NCBI GenBank assembly: GCA_016719015.1
Contig: JADKAZ010000007.1
Coordinates: 93,018 to 157,017, forward strand
Direction: 5' to 3'
Source of the DNA: Chitinophagaceae bacterium
GTDB lineage: Bacteria > Bacteroidota > Bacteroidia > Chitinophagales > Chitinophagaceae
Length of the DNA stretch: 64,000 bases
Shown here: one piece after another, positions 25,545 to 33,975 of the stretch
Numbering within the stretch: the stretch's first letter is position 1
Layout: each line of letters opens with the position of its first letter
The notes under the pieces: model-generated
Database searches by the model: none
Seen by the model: only the letters and a program-made list of their open reading frames with translations
What the model was told of the DNA's origin: nothing
Translations under genes and position numbers: made by a program

Positions 25545-25859
25545 TTAACGAAAACTGCATGGCTTTTTTTGGTTTCCGGATGCTATAATGAACATGGTAA
25601 TACTGGCAGGAAAAGTAAGAAACCCGGCTGCCATGGCGTAATATGCAGCATCTCCTCCATTTTTTAATCCTGAGGCAATTAGCAGCGGAGCAACTATAAG
25701 AACAGGTCCTGATAATAATAGTATGGTTGCTATTTTTTGCTGATTCTTGCTTCTTTTCAGGTAATCTGGTTGCTTGGCCTGGAGTGAAATAGTTGTTTGT
25801 TGACAAAAAGAAACAACATTCAAGATCATTAACAGACTAACAAGAATATATTTTTTCAT
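25545..25859 (-). CDS. Small two-helix membrane protein, frameshifted near its end
   Basis: The 104-residue open frame has a signal peptide (about 1-19), then QPDYLKRSKNQQKIATILLLSG and two hydrophobic segments. This is the DYLxKSKxQK family also found broken at 30421-30784 and 30823-31231. After NQKK the frame stops, but one extra base in the T7 run at 25564-25570 (A7 on the coding strand) would continue as AMQFSLKNETATQ and end in VPSLSLKINL at 25462. That is a plausible longer C-terminus, so the observed stop probably reflects a one-base loss. The function of the family is unknown. An N-terminal signal and two membrane segments suggest an envelope location. Confidence 0.6.
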   Translation of the reverse strand: MKKYILVSLLMILNVVSFCQQTTISLQAKQPDYLKRSKNQQKIATILLLSGPVLIVAPLLIASGLKNGGDAAYYAMAAGFLTFPASITMFIIASGNQKKPCSFR

Positions 25860-25887
25860 ACTACAAGGTTTTATTATTTAAAACAGG

Positions 25888-26388
25888 TTATCCTCTTTTA
25901 ATGTGGAACTCTCCATCAGTAACAGTTTTAAAAGTGCCCGTTGCACCACTTACATTGGTAACAAATTCAAAAGTGCCTTTGATATACTTTTTATTGATTT
26001 CCTGAATGATTATTTTGCCGCTTCCATAAAATACACAAGGTGCAAATGGATCACAGAAATAACCGGCAGCATAGCCATCATTATTCTGATAGACAACTGC
26101 ATTGCGTAATATACCAGTTTGAAAATTATAAGTGCCAGCTGTGATATCAGAGCCCTGACCGTCTAAATAGAACCGGAATGACCAGGGGGAAACATCACCC
26201 CGAAAAAAAATAGTGGCATCACCAGCTGCCCCGGTAGTAGCCCGAATATCTGAATTACATTCGAAAGCGACGCCATCTACTTTACCTTTCAGATAACTGG
26301 TACTGGTATCCGTTTCTTTTTTACAGGCACTGAAGGATAAAACAAAACAAGCGATGACGATGGATGATAGTTTCATTATATATTTCAT
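25888..26388 (-). CDS. Putative lipoprotein (DUF6252-like)
   Basis: This 166-residue protein starts MKYIMKLSSIVIACF and has a lipobox-like LSFSAC followed by KKETDT. The mature part contains YLKGKVDGVAFECN, a middle rich in Gly, Asp and aromatic residues, and KKYIKGTFEF near the end. These features match beta-sandwich lipoproteins common in Bacteroidota, in which small loops GKxDG and IKGTFEF recur. No enzymatic motif is visible. It stands in a same-strand row between an outer-membrane protein and the two-helix protein, probably in one transcript. Confidence 0.65.
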   Translation of the reverse strand: MKYIMKLSSIVIACFVLSFSACKKETDTSTSYLKGKVDGVAFECNSDIRATTGAAGDATIFFRGDVSPWSFRFYLDGQGSDITAGTYNFQTGILRNAVVYQNNDGYAAGYFCDPFAPCVFYGSGKIIIQEINKKYIKGTFEFVTNVSGATGTFKTVTDGEFHIKRG

Positions 26389-26403
26389 ATTAAAATTTTT
26401 TAC

Positions 26404-27117
26404 TTAGAACCTGAATCCTGCTGTTATAGAAATATTGCCATTAAAAGAACCCGCCTTTGTTGATTTGAATGTAGATTCAGAAGTAGGGGTGGTAATTTTT
26501 ATCGCCTTAATTTTTGCAGCGGCAGTAACAGATAATTCAGTTCCCATACCCAGAAACCAGGAAGGATAGGAAAGAAAATTCCAAAACCCTTTTATCATTA
26601 CACCGGGTAATAAATAATTAGTGGTTTCCCGGGAGGTACCCTGGTTTATATCTGCGGAGAGTTTATAAAAAGATAATGCCGGGCCGATTCCGAATCCGGC
26701 TTTCCCGAGACTATCTGTTTTTACCCAGGCAATGTACAGGGTGTGAATATTACTTGTAAGGGTAAGGTAATTGGACTGTGCAAAATTCTTTTCGTCATAT
26801 CCCTCCACTGTTCCGTGATAGGAAAGACCAACGCCTGCTTCAATAGCGGTCTTCTTATTAAGATAGTGGCCATATTTTACCCGGTATGAAGTTTTGCCGG
26901 CTCTTTTTCTCGGGTACTCAGTGTCGATGGTAAAGAGCCCCAAAAAACTTGCTGTTTGTCTATCGCCAAATCCAGAGCTGACCATGCCGGACTCGATATT
27001 AGAATTGGCATTACCGAAATAGGCACCGGTTTCAACGCCGATATAGTTTTTTTTCTGTGCGGTACAAATGAAACAAGAGATTAACAGGAGCCAGGTGAAC
27101 AGGAACGTACTTTTCAT
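26404..27117 (-). CDS. Putative outer-membrane protein
   Basis: The frame is open to 27162, but MKSTFLFTWLLLISCFICTAQ at 27117 is a clean signal peptide start, giving 237 residues. The mature part begins KKNYIGVETGAYFGNA and continues with barrel-like strands (YRVKYGHYLNKKTAIEAGVG, GFGIGPALSFYKLS, SYPSWFLGMGTELSV), ending NISITAGFRF. The last residues fit a terminal barrel strand. It is the first gene of the minus-strand row 27117-24074. Two TTGAC-N4-GTCAA boxes lie 92-143 bases upstream, so it may be controlled by a Crp/Fnr-type regulator such as the one encoded next door. Confidence 0.7.
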   Translation of the reverse strand: MKSTFLFTWLLLISCFICTAQKKNYIGVETGAYFGNANSNIESGMVSSGFGDRQTASFLGLFTIDTEYPRKRAGKTSYRVKYGHYLNKKTAIEAGVGLSYHGTVEGYDEKNFAQSNYLTLTSNIHTLYIAWVKTDSLGKAGFGIGPALSFYKLSADINQGTSRETTNYLLPGVMIKGFWNFLSYPSWFLGMGTELSVTAAAKIKAIKITTPTSESTFKSTKAGSFNGNISITAGFRF

Positions 27118-27208
27118 AACAAGAGGTTTACTGATAATTGATTTATTTCCGCTTGTTTTCAATAGGTGAATTGCACTGCCAAATTATGATGATGGTAGTT
27201 TAGGCTCA

Positions 27209-27222
27209 TTGACAAATGTCAA
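27209..27222. promoter_or_regulatory. TTGAC-N4-GTCAA palindrome, box 1
   Basis: TTGACAAATGTCAA has perfect 5-bp arms around four bases, the geometry of a Crp/Fnr half-site pair (Fnr consensus TTGAT-N4-ATCAA). It lies between the regulator gene and the outer-membrane protein gene. Confidence 0.55.
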
Positions 27223-27245
27223 GAGTCGGCGGGTTATAAAAATCG

Positions 27246-27259
27246 TTGACATTTGTCAA
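27246..27259. promoter_or_regulatory. TTGAC-N4-GTCAA palindrome, box 2
   Basis: TTGACATTTGTCAA (arms extend to GTTGAC/GTCAAC) is the exact reverse complement of box 1, with centres 37 bases apart. The pair precedes the operon starting at 27117 and follows the Crp/Fnr gene stop by 15 bases. Confidence 0.55.
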
Positions 27260-27273
27260 CCGCTAGCAGGATG

Positions 27274-27855
27274 TCAATCTTTTTTTCTATGAAACTTACT
27301 ACGTACCCTGCTTAATGTTTCTTCATTCATGCCGAGATAGGTGGCAATATGCTTCAATGCTACCCGTTGCAAAAGGGTGGGGTGATTGGAAAGGAAGAAT
27401 TTATATTTTTCTTCTGCGGTATGCTTGCGGAGAATTTGTGTTCGTTGTTCTGCCATAAAAAAACCGTACTCTGCCTGTTTCCTTCCTACAATATTAAATT
27501 CAGGAAAGTCGGTATACATTTTTTGTATATCAGCATAATTGATACAAGCAAGGGTGGTTTCTTCAAGGGCTTCTATAAATTCATTACCGGGTTGCTGTGT
27601 ATAATAACTTATCCAGGAGGTGATGATGAACCCTTCATCCATAAAACGGGAAGTGATGTCTTTGTCCTCCTTAATATAATAAGAACGGGCCAGTCCTTTT
27701 ATAACAAGGCAGGCTTTATTACAAACCTGCCCTTCTTTCAGAATATAATCCCCGGCATGGTAGGTAACCATATTTGTGGCGGAACTGATCCTCTCCGTCA
27801 ACGCAGCATTGAGAGGGTGAAATTTATTCAATCGTTCCAGGAGGGGTTCAATCAT
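27274..27855 (-). CDS. Crp/Fnr-family transcriptional regulator
   Basis: This 193-residue protein has the N-terminal cyclic-nucleotide-binding-like beta-roll (residues about 25-115, with YHAGDYILKEGQVCNKACLVIKG region) and a shorter C-terminal helical part ending ALKHIATYLGMNEETLSRVRS, a helix-turn-helix of the Crp type. No Cys cluster of the Fnr type is evident, so an oxygen-sensing cluster is unlikely. In Bacteroidota such regulators are often local activators or repressors. The paired TTGAC-N4-GTCAA boxes just downstream, ahead of the next same-strand operon, are candidate targets. The effector is unknown. Confidence 0.88.
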   Translation of the reverse strand: MIEPLLERLNKFHPLNAALTERISSATNMVTYHAGDYILKEGQVCNKACLVIKGLARSYYIKEDKDITSRFMDEGFIITSWISYYTQQPGNEFIEALEETTLACINYADIQKMYTDFPEFNIVGRKQAEYGFFMAEQRTQILRKHTAEEKYKFFLSNHPTLLQRVALKHIATYLGMNEETLSRVRSKFHRKKD

Positions 27856-27996
27856 ACTATCTAATATACAACGAATAAGCAGAACAGCCCGTCTTCCTGA
27901 TCAAATTTAAGTACCTTTAAATACTTCAAAGCAAGTGTGGCTATCACTGACAGTTACGTCAGCCAAAATTTCAACACCTGTATTAAATTTCAAAAA

Positions 27997-28701
27997 ATGA
28001 AAAAAATTCTATTATCTGCTTTGTTGTCTACCATGCTTCTCGGTTCTTGCGATATATTATCAAAATTACCAACCGGAATGGGTGGCGTTACAGAAGCTGA
28101 AGCCGGCGACGGTATCAGAGAGGCCTTGGGCCAGGGATTAGTGAAAGCTGTATTGCAACTCAATAAACCTGACGGGTTCTTTAAAGATGCCTTCTATAAA
28201 ATATTGCTCCCACCAGAAGCTAAAAAAATTGAAAACACTTTACGGGACCTGGGAATGAATAAGATGGTGGATAAAGCTATCCTACAGATCAACCGGGCGG
28301 CTGAAGATGCAGCCGGATTTGCCAAACCGATTTTTGTGGATGCTATTAAAAGTATGACGCTAAGTGATGCGATAGGCCTGGTAAGGAATGGTGATACCAG
28401 TGCTACGCATTTTTTCCGGGTAAAAACAACGGACAAACTGATTGCGGCTTTCTTGCCGGTTATAAAATCATCTTTGGACAAACTGGATGCTACCAGGTAT
28501 TACAGCGATGTAATAAATACCTACAATAATTTTCCTACCACTTTCAAAAAACTGAATCCAGATCTGCCCGGTTTTGTTACCGATAGAGCTACCAATGCCC
28601 TGTTTGACCTGGTGGCAAAAGAAGAAGTAAATATCCGCCAGAATTTTGCCGCCCGTACCTCCGACCTGCTGAGGAAGGTGTTTGGTGCAAAATGGAACTA
28701 A
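27997..28701 (+). CDS. DUF4197 lipoprotein, copy 1
   Basis: I prefer the Met at 27997 (MKKILLSALLSTMLLGSC), which gives a lipobox LLGSC at residue 18 and 234 residues. The rest is mostly helical with the DUF4197 signature (EAEAGDGIREALGQGLVKAV, FYKILLPPEAKKIENTLR, FVDAIKSMTL, YYSDVINTYNNFPTTF). DUF4197 proteins are exported and of unknown function. A paralogue follows at 28822 after a terminator hairpin, so the pair arose by tandem duplication but is probably transcribed separately. Ends appear intact. Confidence 0.85.
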   Translation: MKKILLSALLSTMLLGSCDILSKLPTGMGGVTEAEAGDGIREALGQGLVKAVLQLNKPDGFFKDAFYKILLPPEAKKIENTLRDLGMNKMVDKAILQINRAAEDAAGFAKPIFVDAIKSMTLSDAIGLVRNGDTSATHFFRVKTTDKLIAAFLPVIKSSLDKLDATRYYSDVINTYNNFPTTFKKLNPDLPGFVTDRATNALFDLVAKEEVNIRQNFAARTSDLLRKVFGAKWN

Positions 28702-28719
28702 CCTGCCTGAAATATTGAG

Positions 28720-28771
28720 CCTGCCGCAACTACTGACTTAAATAAACGTCAAATCTTGCGGCAGGTTTTTT
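28720..28771 (+). terminator. Rho-independent terminator between the DUF4197 genes
   Basis: CCTGCCGCAA (28720-28729) and TTGCGGCAGG (28756-28765) are perfect complements with a 26-base loop, followed by TTTTTT. The stem is strong, though the loop is longer than usual. Confidence 0.65.
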
Positions 28772-28821
28772 GTTGTTATCAATCGCAGCTATCTTGCGGT
28801 CAGTTATAAATTTATACTTAT

Positions 28822-29541
28822 ATGAAAACTTTAGTAGTCCTTGGATTATTCACTTGTATGCTGGCACCGGCAACCGGTTTTTCGCAAATCACTTTACCCA
28901 AAATACTCACCAACAAAAAATCAACTACCGGCATAACTGAGAATGAAGCCGGGCAGGGAATTAAAGAGGCCTTGCTGCAGGGTGTAACAACCGCCGTACT
29001 GAACCTCAATAAGACAGATGGATTTTTTGGCAGCGAATTTTATAAAATGCTGCTGCCCGAAGATGCAAAGAAGGTAGAGAAAACACTCCGGAATATTGGT
29101 ATGGGAGCACAGGTGGATAAGGCCATTCTCTCTATCAACCGTGGTGCGGAAGATGCGGTGGCTTTTGCAAAACCGATTTTTATTGATGCGGTCAAAGCAA
29201 TGACGCTGACCGATGCATTGAATATTATAAAAGGCGATAAGGATGAAGCCACTAAATATTTTAAGAATAAAACGAAAGAGAAATTGATTACTGCTTTTAC
29301 TCCTTCCGTAAAAAATTCATTGGATAAAGTGGATGCCACCAAACATTATTCAGACATCATTACTTCTTATAATAATCTCCCTACCACATTTAAGAAAATT
29401 AATCCTGACCTTACTTCTTACGTAGTGGGGAAAGCGGTAGATGCATTATTTGACCAGGTAGCAAAAGAAGAAGCTAATATAAGGGCCAATCCTTTGGCAA
29501 GGGGCTCTGATATCTTGAAGAAAGTGTTTGGAAGTAAATAA
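28822..29541 (+). CDS. DUF4197 exported protein, copy 2
   Basis: This 239-residue protein has a signal peptide (about 1-21, ATGFSQ) rather than a lipobox. It keeps the DUF4197 core seen in the upstream copy: ENEAGQGIKEALLQGVTTAV, FYKMLLPEDAKKVEKTLR, FIDAVKAMTLTDAL and HYSDIITSYNNLPTTF. The two copies thus differ in anchoring, one lipid-linked and one presumably soluble in the periplasm. A division of labour is possible but unproven. No partner gene is evident nearby. The function of the family is unknown. Confidence 0.85.
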   Translation: MKTLVVLGLFTCMLAPATGFSQITLPKILTNKKSTTGITENEAGQGIKEALLQGVTTAVLNLNKTDGFFGSEFYKMLLPEDAKKVEKTLRNIGMGAQVDKAILSINRGAEDAVAFAKPIFIDAVKAMTLTDALNIIKGDKDEATKYFKNKTKEKLITAFTPSVKNSLDKVDATKHYSDIITSYNNLPTTFKKINPDLTSYVVGKAVDALFDQVAKEEANIRANPLARGSDILKKVFGSK

Positions 29542-29561
29542 TGAAAGGGTTCGTTTGATGA

Positions 29562-30365
29562 CTACTTATTTTTATAAGTGATTTTTCTTTTCAGCTTTTT
29601 GAGTTTTGCCCCTTTCTCATCTGTTTCGTTTCGTTCTATCCAATTACCTGTGCGATCATAAAGATTATATGTACACCTGGTAGTAGTTATATCCGGTAAA
29701 CTATCTGTCATCACTATTTCAGTTACCAGGACTGGGTCCATTTTTTCATTCAATTGTATGGTTGTAGAAAAGATTTCTTTGCCATTATTATCTTTTATAA
29801 ATCCACCAACCCATATTTGTTTAGTGTAGTTGTTAATAATGGTTTCTTGTAAAATGCTATCAGGGGTAAATTTTTTCATGAGTATAATCTTACCATAATC
29901 ATTCACGGTTATCCCGGAATAGTAAAATTCCAGTTTTCCTGCGGCATCATAAATCCGGGTGTCGCCATATTTACCTGTGTGATCTAAAGAGCCAGAAAGA
30001 GTGCTGGTTAGTTTGCCATTTTGTGTAAAGTGAATTTCTTTAGGCTTGCCATCGTTGTACCGGCTGATATATGTTTGTCCGTTTTTCTCATTGCCATTGA
30101 TATCTTTATTGAACTGCCGGCTCCTGTATCCTTTATCGTCATATTCAGTAATGCTGTTACAGCAGGAGTCAGCGGTTCCCGTTTTCCCTGTGTTATCTAT
30201 TTGATAAGAAGTTTCTTCTGTTTTTTTAACTTCACCAGAGAGGTTGTCAAAAAAAAGGTCATTGTAATGAGCAGTGGACTCTTTTGTTTGATTACAGGAA
30301 AAAAAGGCCGGTGTCATTAATAAGACAGTACAGGATATCGCAATTAAAGATTTATTTATTTTCAC
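29562..30365 (-). CDS. Lipoprotein with YD-like beta repeats
   Basis: This 267-residue protein has a lipobox FFSC (Cys at about 24) after a hydrophobic segment. The mature chain consists of repeated beta units with patterns such as EYDDKGYRSRQF, YNDGKPKEIHF, YDAAGKLEFYYSG and YDRTGNWIERNETDEKG, resembling the YD/RHS-like or MORN-like repeats often found in Bacteroidota lipoproteins. No catalytic motif is evident. It may bind glycans or serve as a surface scaffold, which is inference. It has no same-strand neighbour close enough to call an operon with certainty. Confidence 0.7.
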   Translation of the reverse strand: MKINKSLIAISCTVLLMTPAFFSCNQTKESTAHYNDLFFDNLSGEVKKTEETSYQIDNTGKTGTADSCCNSITEYDDKGYRSRQFNKDINGNEKNGQTYISRYNDGKPKEIHFTQNGKLTSTLSGSLDHTGKYGDTRIYDAAGKLEFYYSGITVNDYGKIILMKKFTPDSILQETIINNYTKQIWVGGFIKDNNGKEIFSTTIQLNEKMDPVLVTEIVMTDSLPDITTTRCTYNLYDRTGNWIERNETDEKGAKLKKLKRKITYKNK

Positions 30366-30420
30366 AAGTTAATCTTTAATGTAAGTGACGGCAGGGCTCT
30401 TTGAACAATGCTCTTATTTG

Positions 30421-30784
30421 TTAGTTGTGGTGCCTGAAGGTTTTAAATGACAGGCTCATAGCCTGTTGTTCATTTTTCCGGGCAGCATTTCGCAATGGGA
30501 TGCTGATAATAGCGGCGGCAGCCCTGCACAAATTAATACCGTGGCTGCCGTAAAATTATCATTGTCGGTTGGATCAACCACACCACCAATATCATCACTC
30601 AGCAGCAACAGGCTGGTAACAGCCAATGCGGCACCCCCATACCTGAGGATATTAGCGGTAGTTTTTTGGTTCTTGCTTTTTTGCAGATAATCTTGCCTGG
30701 TAAGCGGAGCAGTAGTAATAGTATCTCGCTGAATGAAGAAAAGGCAATGGTTATAAAAATAATCAGTGAAACAGTTTTTTTCAT
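30421..30784 (-). pseudogene. Frameshifted DYLxKSK-family membrane protein, copy A
   Basis: The start at 30784 encodes a signal peptide (MKKTVSLIIFITIAFSSF). The frame then shifts by one base near 30731-30737 and continues as QRDTITTAPLTRQDYLQKSK and NQKTTANILRYGGAALAVT. A second one-base loss at the G3 run (30522-30524) is needed to reach AAAAIISIPLRNAARKNEQ and the stop at 30421. Both shifts are consistent with a single missing base. With both repaired the protein would be about 120 residues and match the intact part of the paralogue at 25859. It is either a decayed gene or a sequencing artefact. Confidence 0.6.
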
Positions 30785-30822
30785 ACTAATTAGTTTTATG
30801 TATTAGCGGTGATTGGATATAA

Positions 30823-31231
30823 TTAAATGGGCAGGCGAAATGAAATGGCAGGGTACTTTATTGCTGTCATGCTTTTTGTTTGCAGAATTGGAATCCTGTC
30901 CATTTTAAAACTGATGGAAGCAGCTTTCTTCTTATTCTTTTTTGCAGCACTAAAAAACGGGATACTGGTTATTACTGCTGCGGTGCCCGTTAAAAACATA
31001 GCAGTAGCGCCACCGTTATTTACTTCTCCATCACTGCCGGCAAAATTGAATTGCGACAATCCAATTACACCAACAGTTGCCCCGCCGGCTAAAAGCACCC
31101 AGGCAGTTGTTTTCTGTTTTTACTTTTTGCAGGTAATCTTGTTTGGTCAATGCTGGAGCCGGACTACCAGGCTGACTGAAAGAAGAAAAATGCAATGGCT
31201 GAAAAAGGAAGAGAAAGATTATTTGTTTCAT
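30823..31231 (-). pseudogene. Frameshifted DYLxKSK-family membrane protein, copy B
   Basis: From 31231 the frame reads MKQIIFLFLFQPLHFSSFSQ (signal peptide), PALTKQDYLQKVK and then goes out of frame. In another frame it continues TTAWVLLAGGATVGVIGLS, TAMFLTGTAAVITSIPFF and ends at 30823. The break lies between two A runs near 31121-31132; adding one A to each would restore LQKSKKQKTTAW, the form seen in copy A. The repaired protein of about 135 residues would have a signal peptide and two membrane segments. It directly follows the start region of the secreted protein at 31622 on the same strand. Confidence 0.6.
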
Positions 31232-31274
31232 GTTGCTAATTTTAAGTGTAAGGAAGACCTTTGGTTTATGTTAG

Positions 31275-31622
31275 TTATTTTTTTTTAGGAATTATTACTT
31301 CCCTGATAATATCTCCGACAGGTAAAATCGGCCTCTCCAAAGGTTTTTCTTTTTCTTTATAACTATTATACGGAAGTGGTTTTGTAACCGTGTTGTTCGG
31401 TTGATAGGGATTATAAGCAGCCGTATCGCTTCGTTCTTTTTTGCGCTTTGGCTTTTTTGTAATTTTCAGACTATCTGTTTGAGAAGCGATGGTGGGAACG
31501 GAATCTATCTTTGTTTTTGTAATGGTGTCTGTTGTTACTGCCGGAGCAACTGGTTGCACCTCCTGGGCAACTGAATGAATGGCTATTGCCGGGAACAGTA
31601 TTGCTATGAGCAGCTTTTTCAA
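31275..31622 (-). CDS. Small secreted basic/proline-rich protein
   Basis: This 115-residue protein has a signal peptide (1-19, HSVAQ), a Thr/Val/Pro-rich segment and a strongly basic stretch (KITKKPKRKKERSD). The tail is PLERPILPVGDIIREVIIPKKK-like, that is Pro, Ile and Lys rich. No domain is recognised and most of the chain is probably disordered. It stands at the head of the minus-strand group that includes the two broken membrane-protein copies. The upstream stretch 31623-32115 contains no gene that I can support. Confidence 0.55.
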   Translation of the reverse strand: MKKLLIAILFPAIAIHSVAQEVQPVAPAVTTDTITKTKIDSVPTIASQTDSLKITKKPKRKKERSDTAAYNPYQPNNTVTKPLPYNSYKEKEKPLERPILPVGDIIREVIIPKKK

Positions 31623-32115
31623 GATGTAAGGTTTTACTAAAGATAAAAAAACTCAATTTATTCTGAAAGCGATATTTGGTATCCTGCCACTTTGAATTGG
31701 CCAAATATGTCTGTAACTTAATACCAGCATCTGCTCTTGTCCCCAACTATGATAACTGCTAAGCAGGAAAGGCTAACGGCCAACTTCCTGACTCTTACTT
31801 AAGTACAGCTGATTAGTTTTAAAACTGAAATGGTAGTAAAAAGGACGATAATATTATTAGAGGGTATTTCTTTGAATTGCCTTGTCATCGGCCAGTATGA
31901 AACGGGAGAGGTTTTTGTAAATTAAGATTTGTCGATTCTTTTTTACTTTAAAAATCTTTGGGTTAATAAAAATAAAGTAATTTAAAGTACTTCTTAAAAG
32001 ATCCTGTACGGCCAGGATTCGTTTCTATGACAACTATCAAATAGCGAAGGCTAATTTGCCAAAGCTGCATAAAGCCTTAAGTATAACCCGATTATTTTTA
32101 TAAATAAGATAATTT
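31623..32115. other. 493-base intergenic region without visible genes
   Basis: This A/T-rich stretch lies between divergent genes. I see no open frame with coding character, no tRNA-like fold and no strong terminator. It presumably holds the promoters of the sensor gene at 32116 and of the secreted protein at 31622, but no clean TAnnTTTG element with a matching -33 box could be placed. Confidence 0.5.
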
Positions 32116-33009
32116 ATGAAAAGAAAAAGAGGCTATTTTTTTTTATTTACGTTCATCTTTTGGGCTTGTAGTTATGCACAGAATATTAATGTTGCATTTA
32201 ATTTAATTGATAATGAGAGGATTAGAAATATTGAGTTAACTGGTATTCATATTGCTGCTAAGGATAATAAAGTATGGCTTACTACTAATGAGAAGTTAAT
32301 CAGTTTTGATGGTAGCGAATTTAGGAGTTTTAGTATCCCAGGAAAAACAAATTACAGGATACGGTCAATAATAGAAAACGACAAAGGAAATTTTTATATC
32401 TGGTTAGACAAAACTGGTTTATATGAATTTAATACGAACCATGAAGTATTCTCCCCTTTTACTATTAGTAAGGATGATTCAATTAAGCTTAGCAAGATCA
32501 GTTTTGTGAAACTGTTTATAAGCAAAGCAGGAATAGTTTATGTGGGAGCTGAAGAAGGTGGGTATTATTGTATTGATCCAATAAAAAAAACATGTCTTTC
32601 TTTGTCTTTACCAATTTCTGATCTAACCAAAAAATTTCCTTCAACAAAACGAAACTTAAACACAGCATATTCATTTTTTGAGGATAAATCAGATCCGGAT
32701 TTATTGTGGATTGGGTCTGACCTGGCTTTATATTGTTATAATGGGAAAACAGGTCATACAGACCTGAAGTCAGATTTTGTATATGAAGTCCGGAAAAATG
32801 AAAATGAGATTTACGGACTTAGAATATTCAGCATTGAACAATTGAATAAGGACACCTTGCTTCTTGGCACTAATGGCGGGGGCGTCGTTTTGTTTAATAA
32901 ATTGAAAGACGAAAAGTCTTATAACCCTCCCCAAAAAAATATTTTAAGATATCTAATGTCAGAAATTATGTTAATTCCATTTTTCGCATTGATGATCGGC
33001 AATTGTTAG
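32116..33009 (+). CDS. Sensor N-terminal fragment (signal peptide and propeller blades)
   Basis: This is the first open segment of the split sensor, 297 residues with the signal peptide MKRKRGYFFLFTFIFWACSYAQ in outline and the first propeller-like repeats (for example GIHIAAKDNKVWLTT and DLLWIGSDLALYCYN). The authentic frame is lost at the A7 run at 32933-32939; the last roughly 24 residues are out of frame. Confidence 0.6.
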   Translation: MKRKRGYFFLFTFIFWACSYAQNINVAFNLIDNERIRNIELTGIHIAAKDNKVWLTTNEKLISFDGSEFRSFSIPGKTNYRIRSIIENDKGNFYIWLDKTGLYEFNTNHEVFSPFTISKDDSIKLSKISFVKLFISKAGIVYVGAEEGGYYCIDPIKKTCLSLSLPISDLTKKFPSTKRNLNTAYSFFEDKSDPDLLWIGSDLALYCYNGKTGHTDLKSDFVYEVRKNENEIYGLRIFSIEQLNKDTLLLGTNGGGVVLFNKLKDEKSYNPPQKNILRYLMSEIMLIPFFALMIGNC

Positions 33010-33975
33010 TAGCTTTTCGGGATACCTTACCTGCACTATTCTCAATACCTACATCTACATACTCTTTTCTACCGGGTATTCAGATGTTACCAATAAATAA
33101 CCAAACTACTGTAATTAAGGGAAGTAGATATGGTATTTGGATGATTAGAGATGGAAAACTTTATTTTTCACGAAAGCAATCATCAGTTTTTTTTACAAAA
33201 GATATCAGTTATCAGTTTATCCCTGATATAATGCCTAATTTATTAAGTGGTATTTTTATGATGAAGAAATGGAGTCTTTTTTTGCTGGTATTAGTTTTAG
33301 CGACGGTGTTACAAAATTTTCAAATACAATATATCCACTTGATTATTTTGGTTTTAGAATGCCTGGAGGAGAAGTTTGGAAAAATGCAGAGCCACCGGTG
33401 TGGAGCCTGGCATTGTGGAAAAAAAATATTTATGCAAAGGGGCCAGGCAACTATCTATACCTATTAGATAAAGAAAGAAAAAGATTTGATAGTATTCTTT
33501 TGAAAATGGGTGATAAAGACTTTACGACGATTGTTGCTATGCTCACAGGAATAGTGTCAGATAAATTCTATGTTTTGAGTGAAAATTTCGAATTAATTGA
33601 ATATGCAAATATTGAAAGACCAGGAAAGATTGTAGCAACTTTCAAGGAAGCGGAAAAAAAGCGAACTAAGATTTTTAACGGCAAAATACTTGAATCAAAT
33701 GGTAATATTTATGTCACAGAAACGAATAATATTTATAGGCTAAATAAAAAAAGTGGGAAGGCTGATACTTTAAGACTTGCTTCATATGATGACAAGGCAA
33801 TGCAATTAAAAAGGTAACTGATTTTGCAGTCGATGAAATAGGGCAGATTTGGATAATAGATGAGAAGAAAAAAATAAAAATATTTGATGACAAATTACAG
33901 GAGAATAAGAATATTTTAAATCCAGAAGGGGTATTATTTAACAATATTGAGTATGCAAGCAGAGGTTATGTAATT

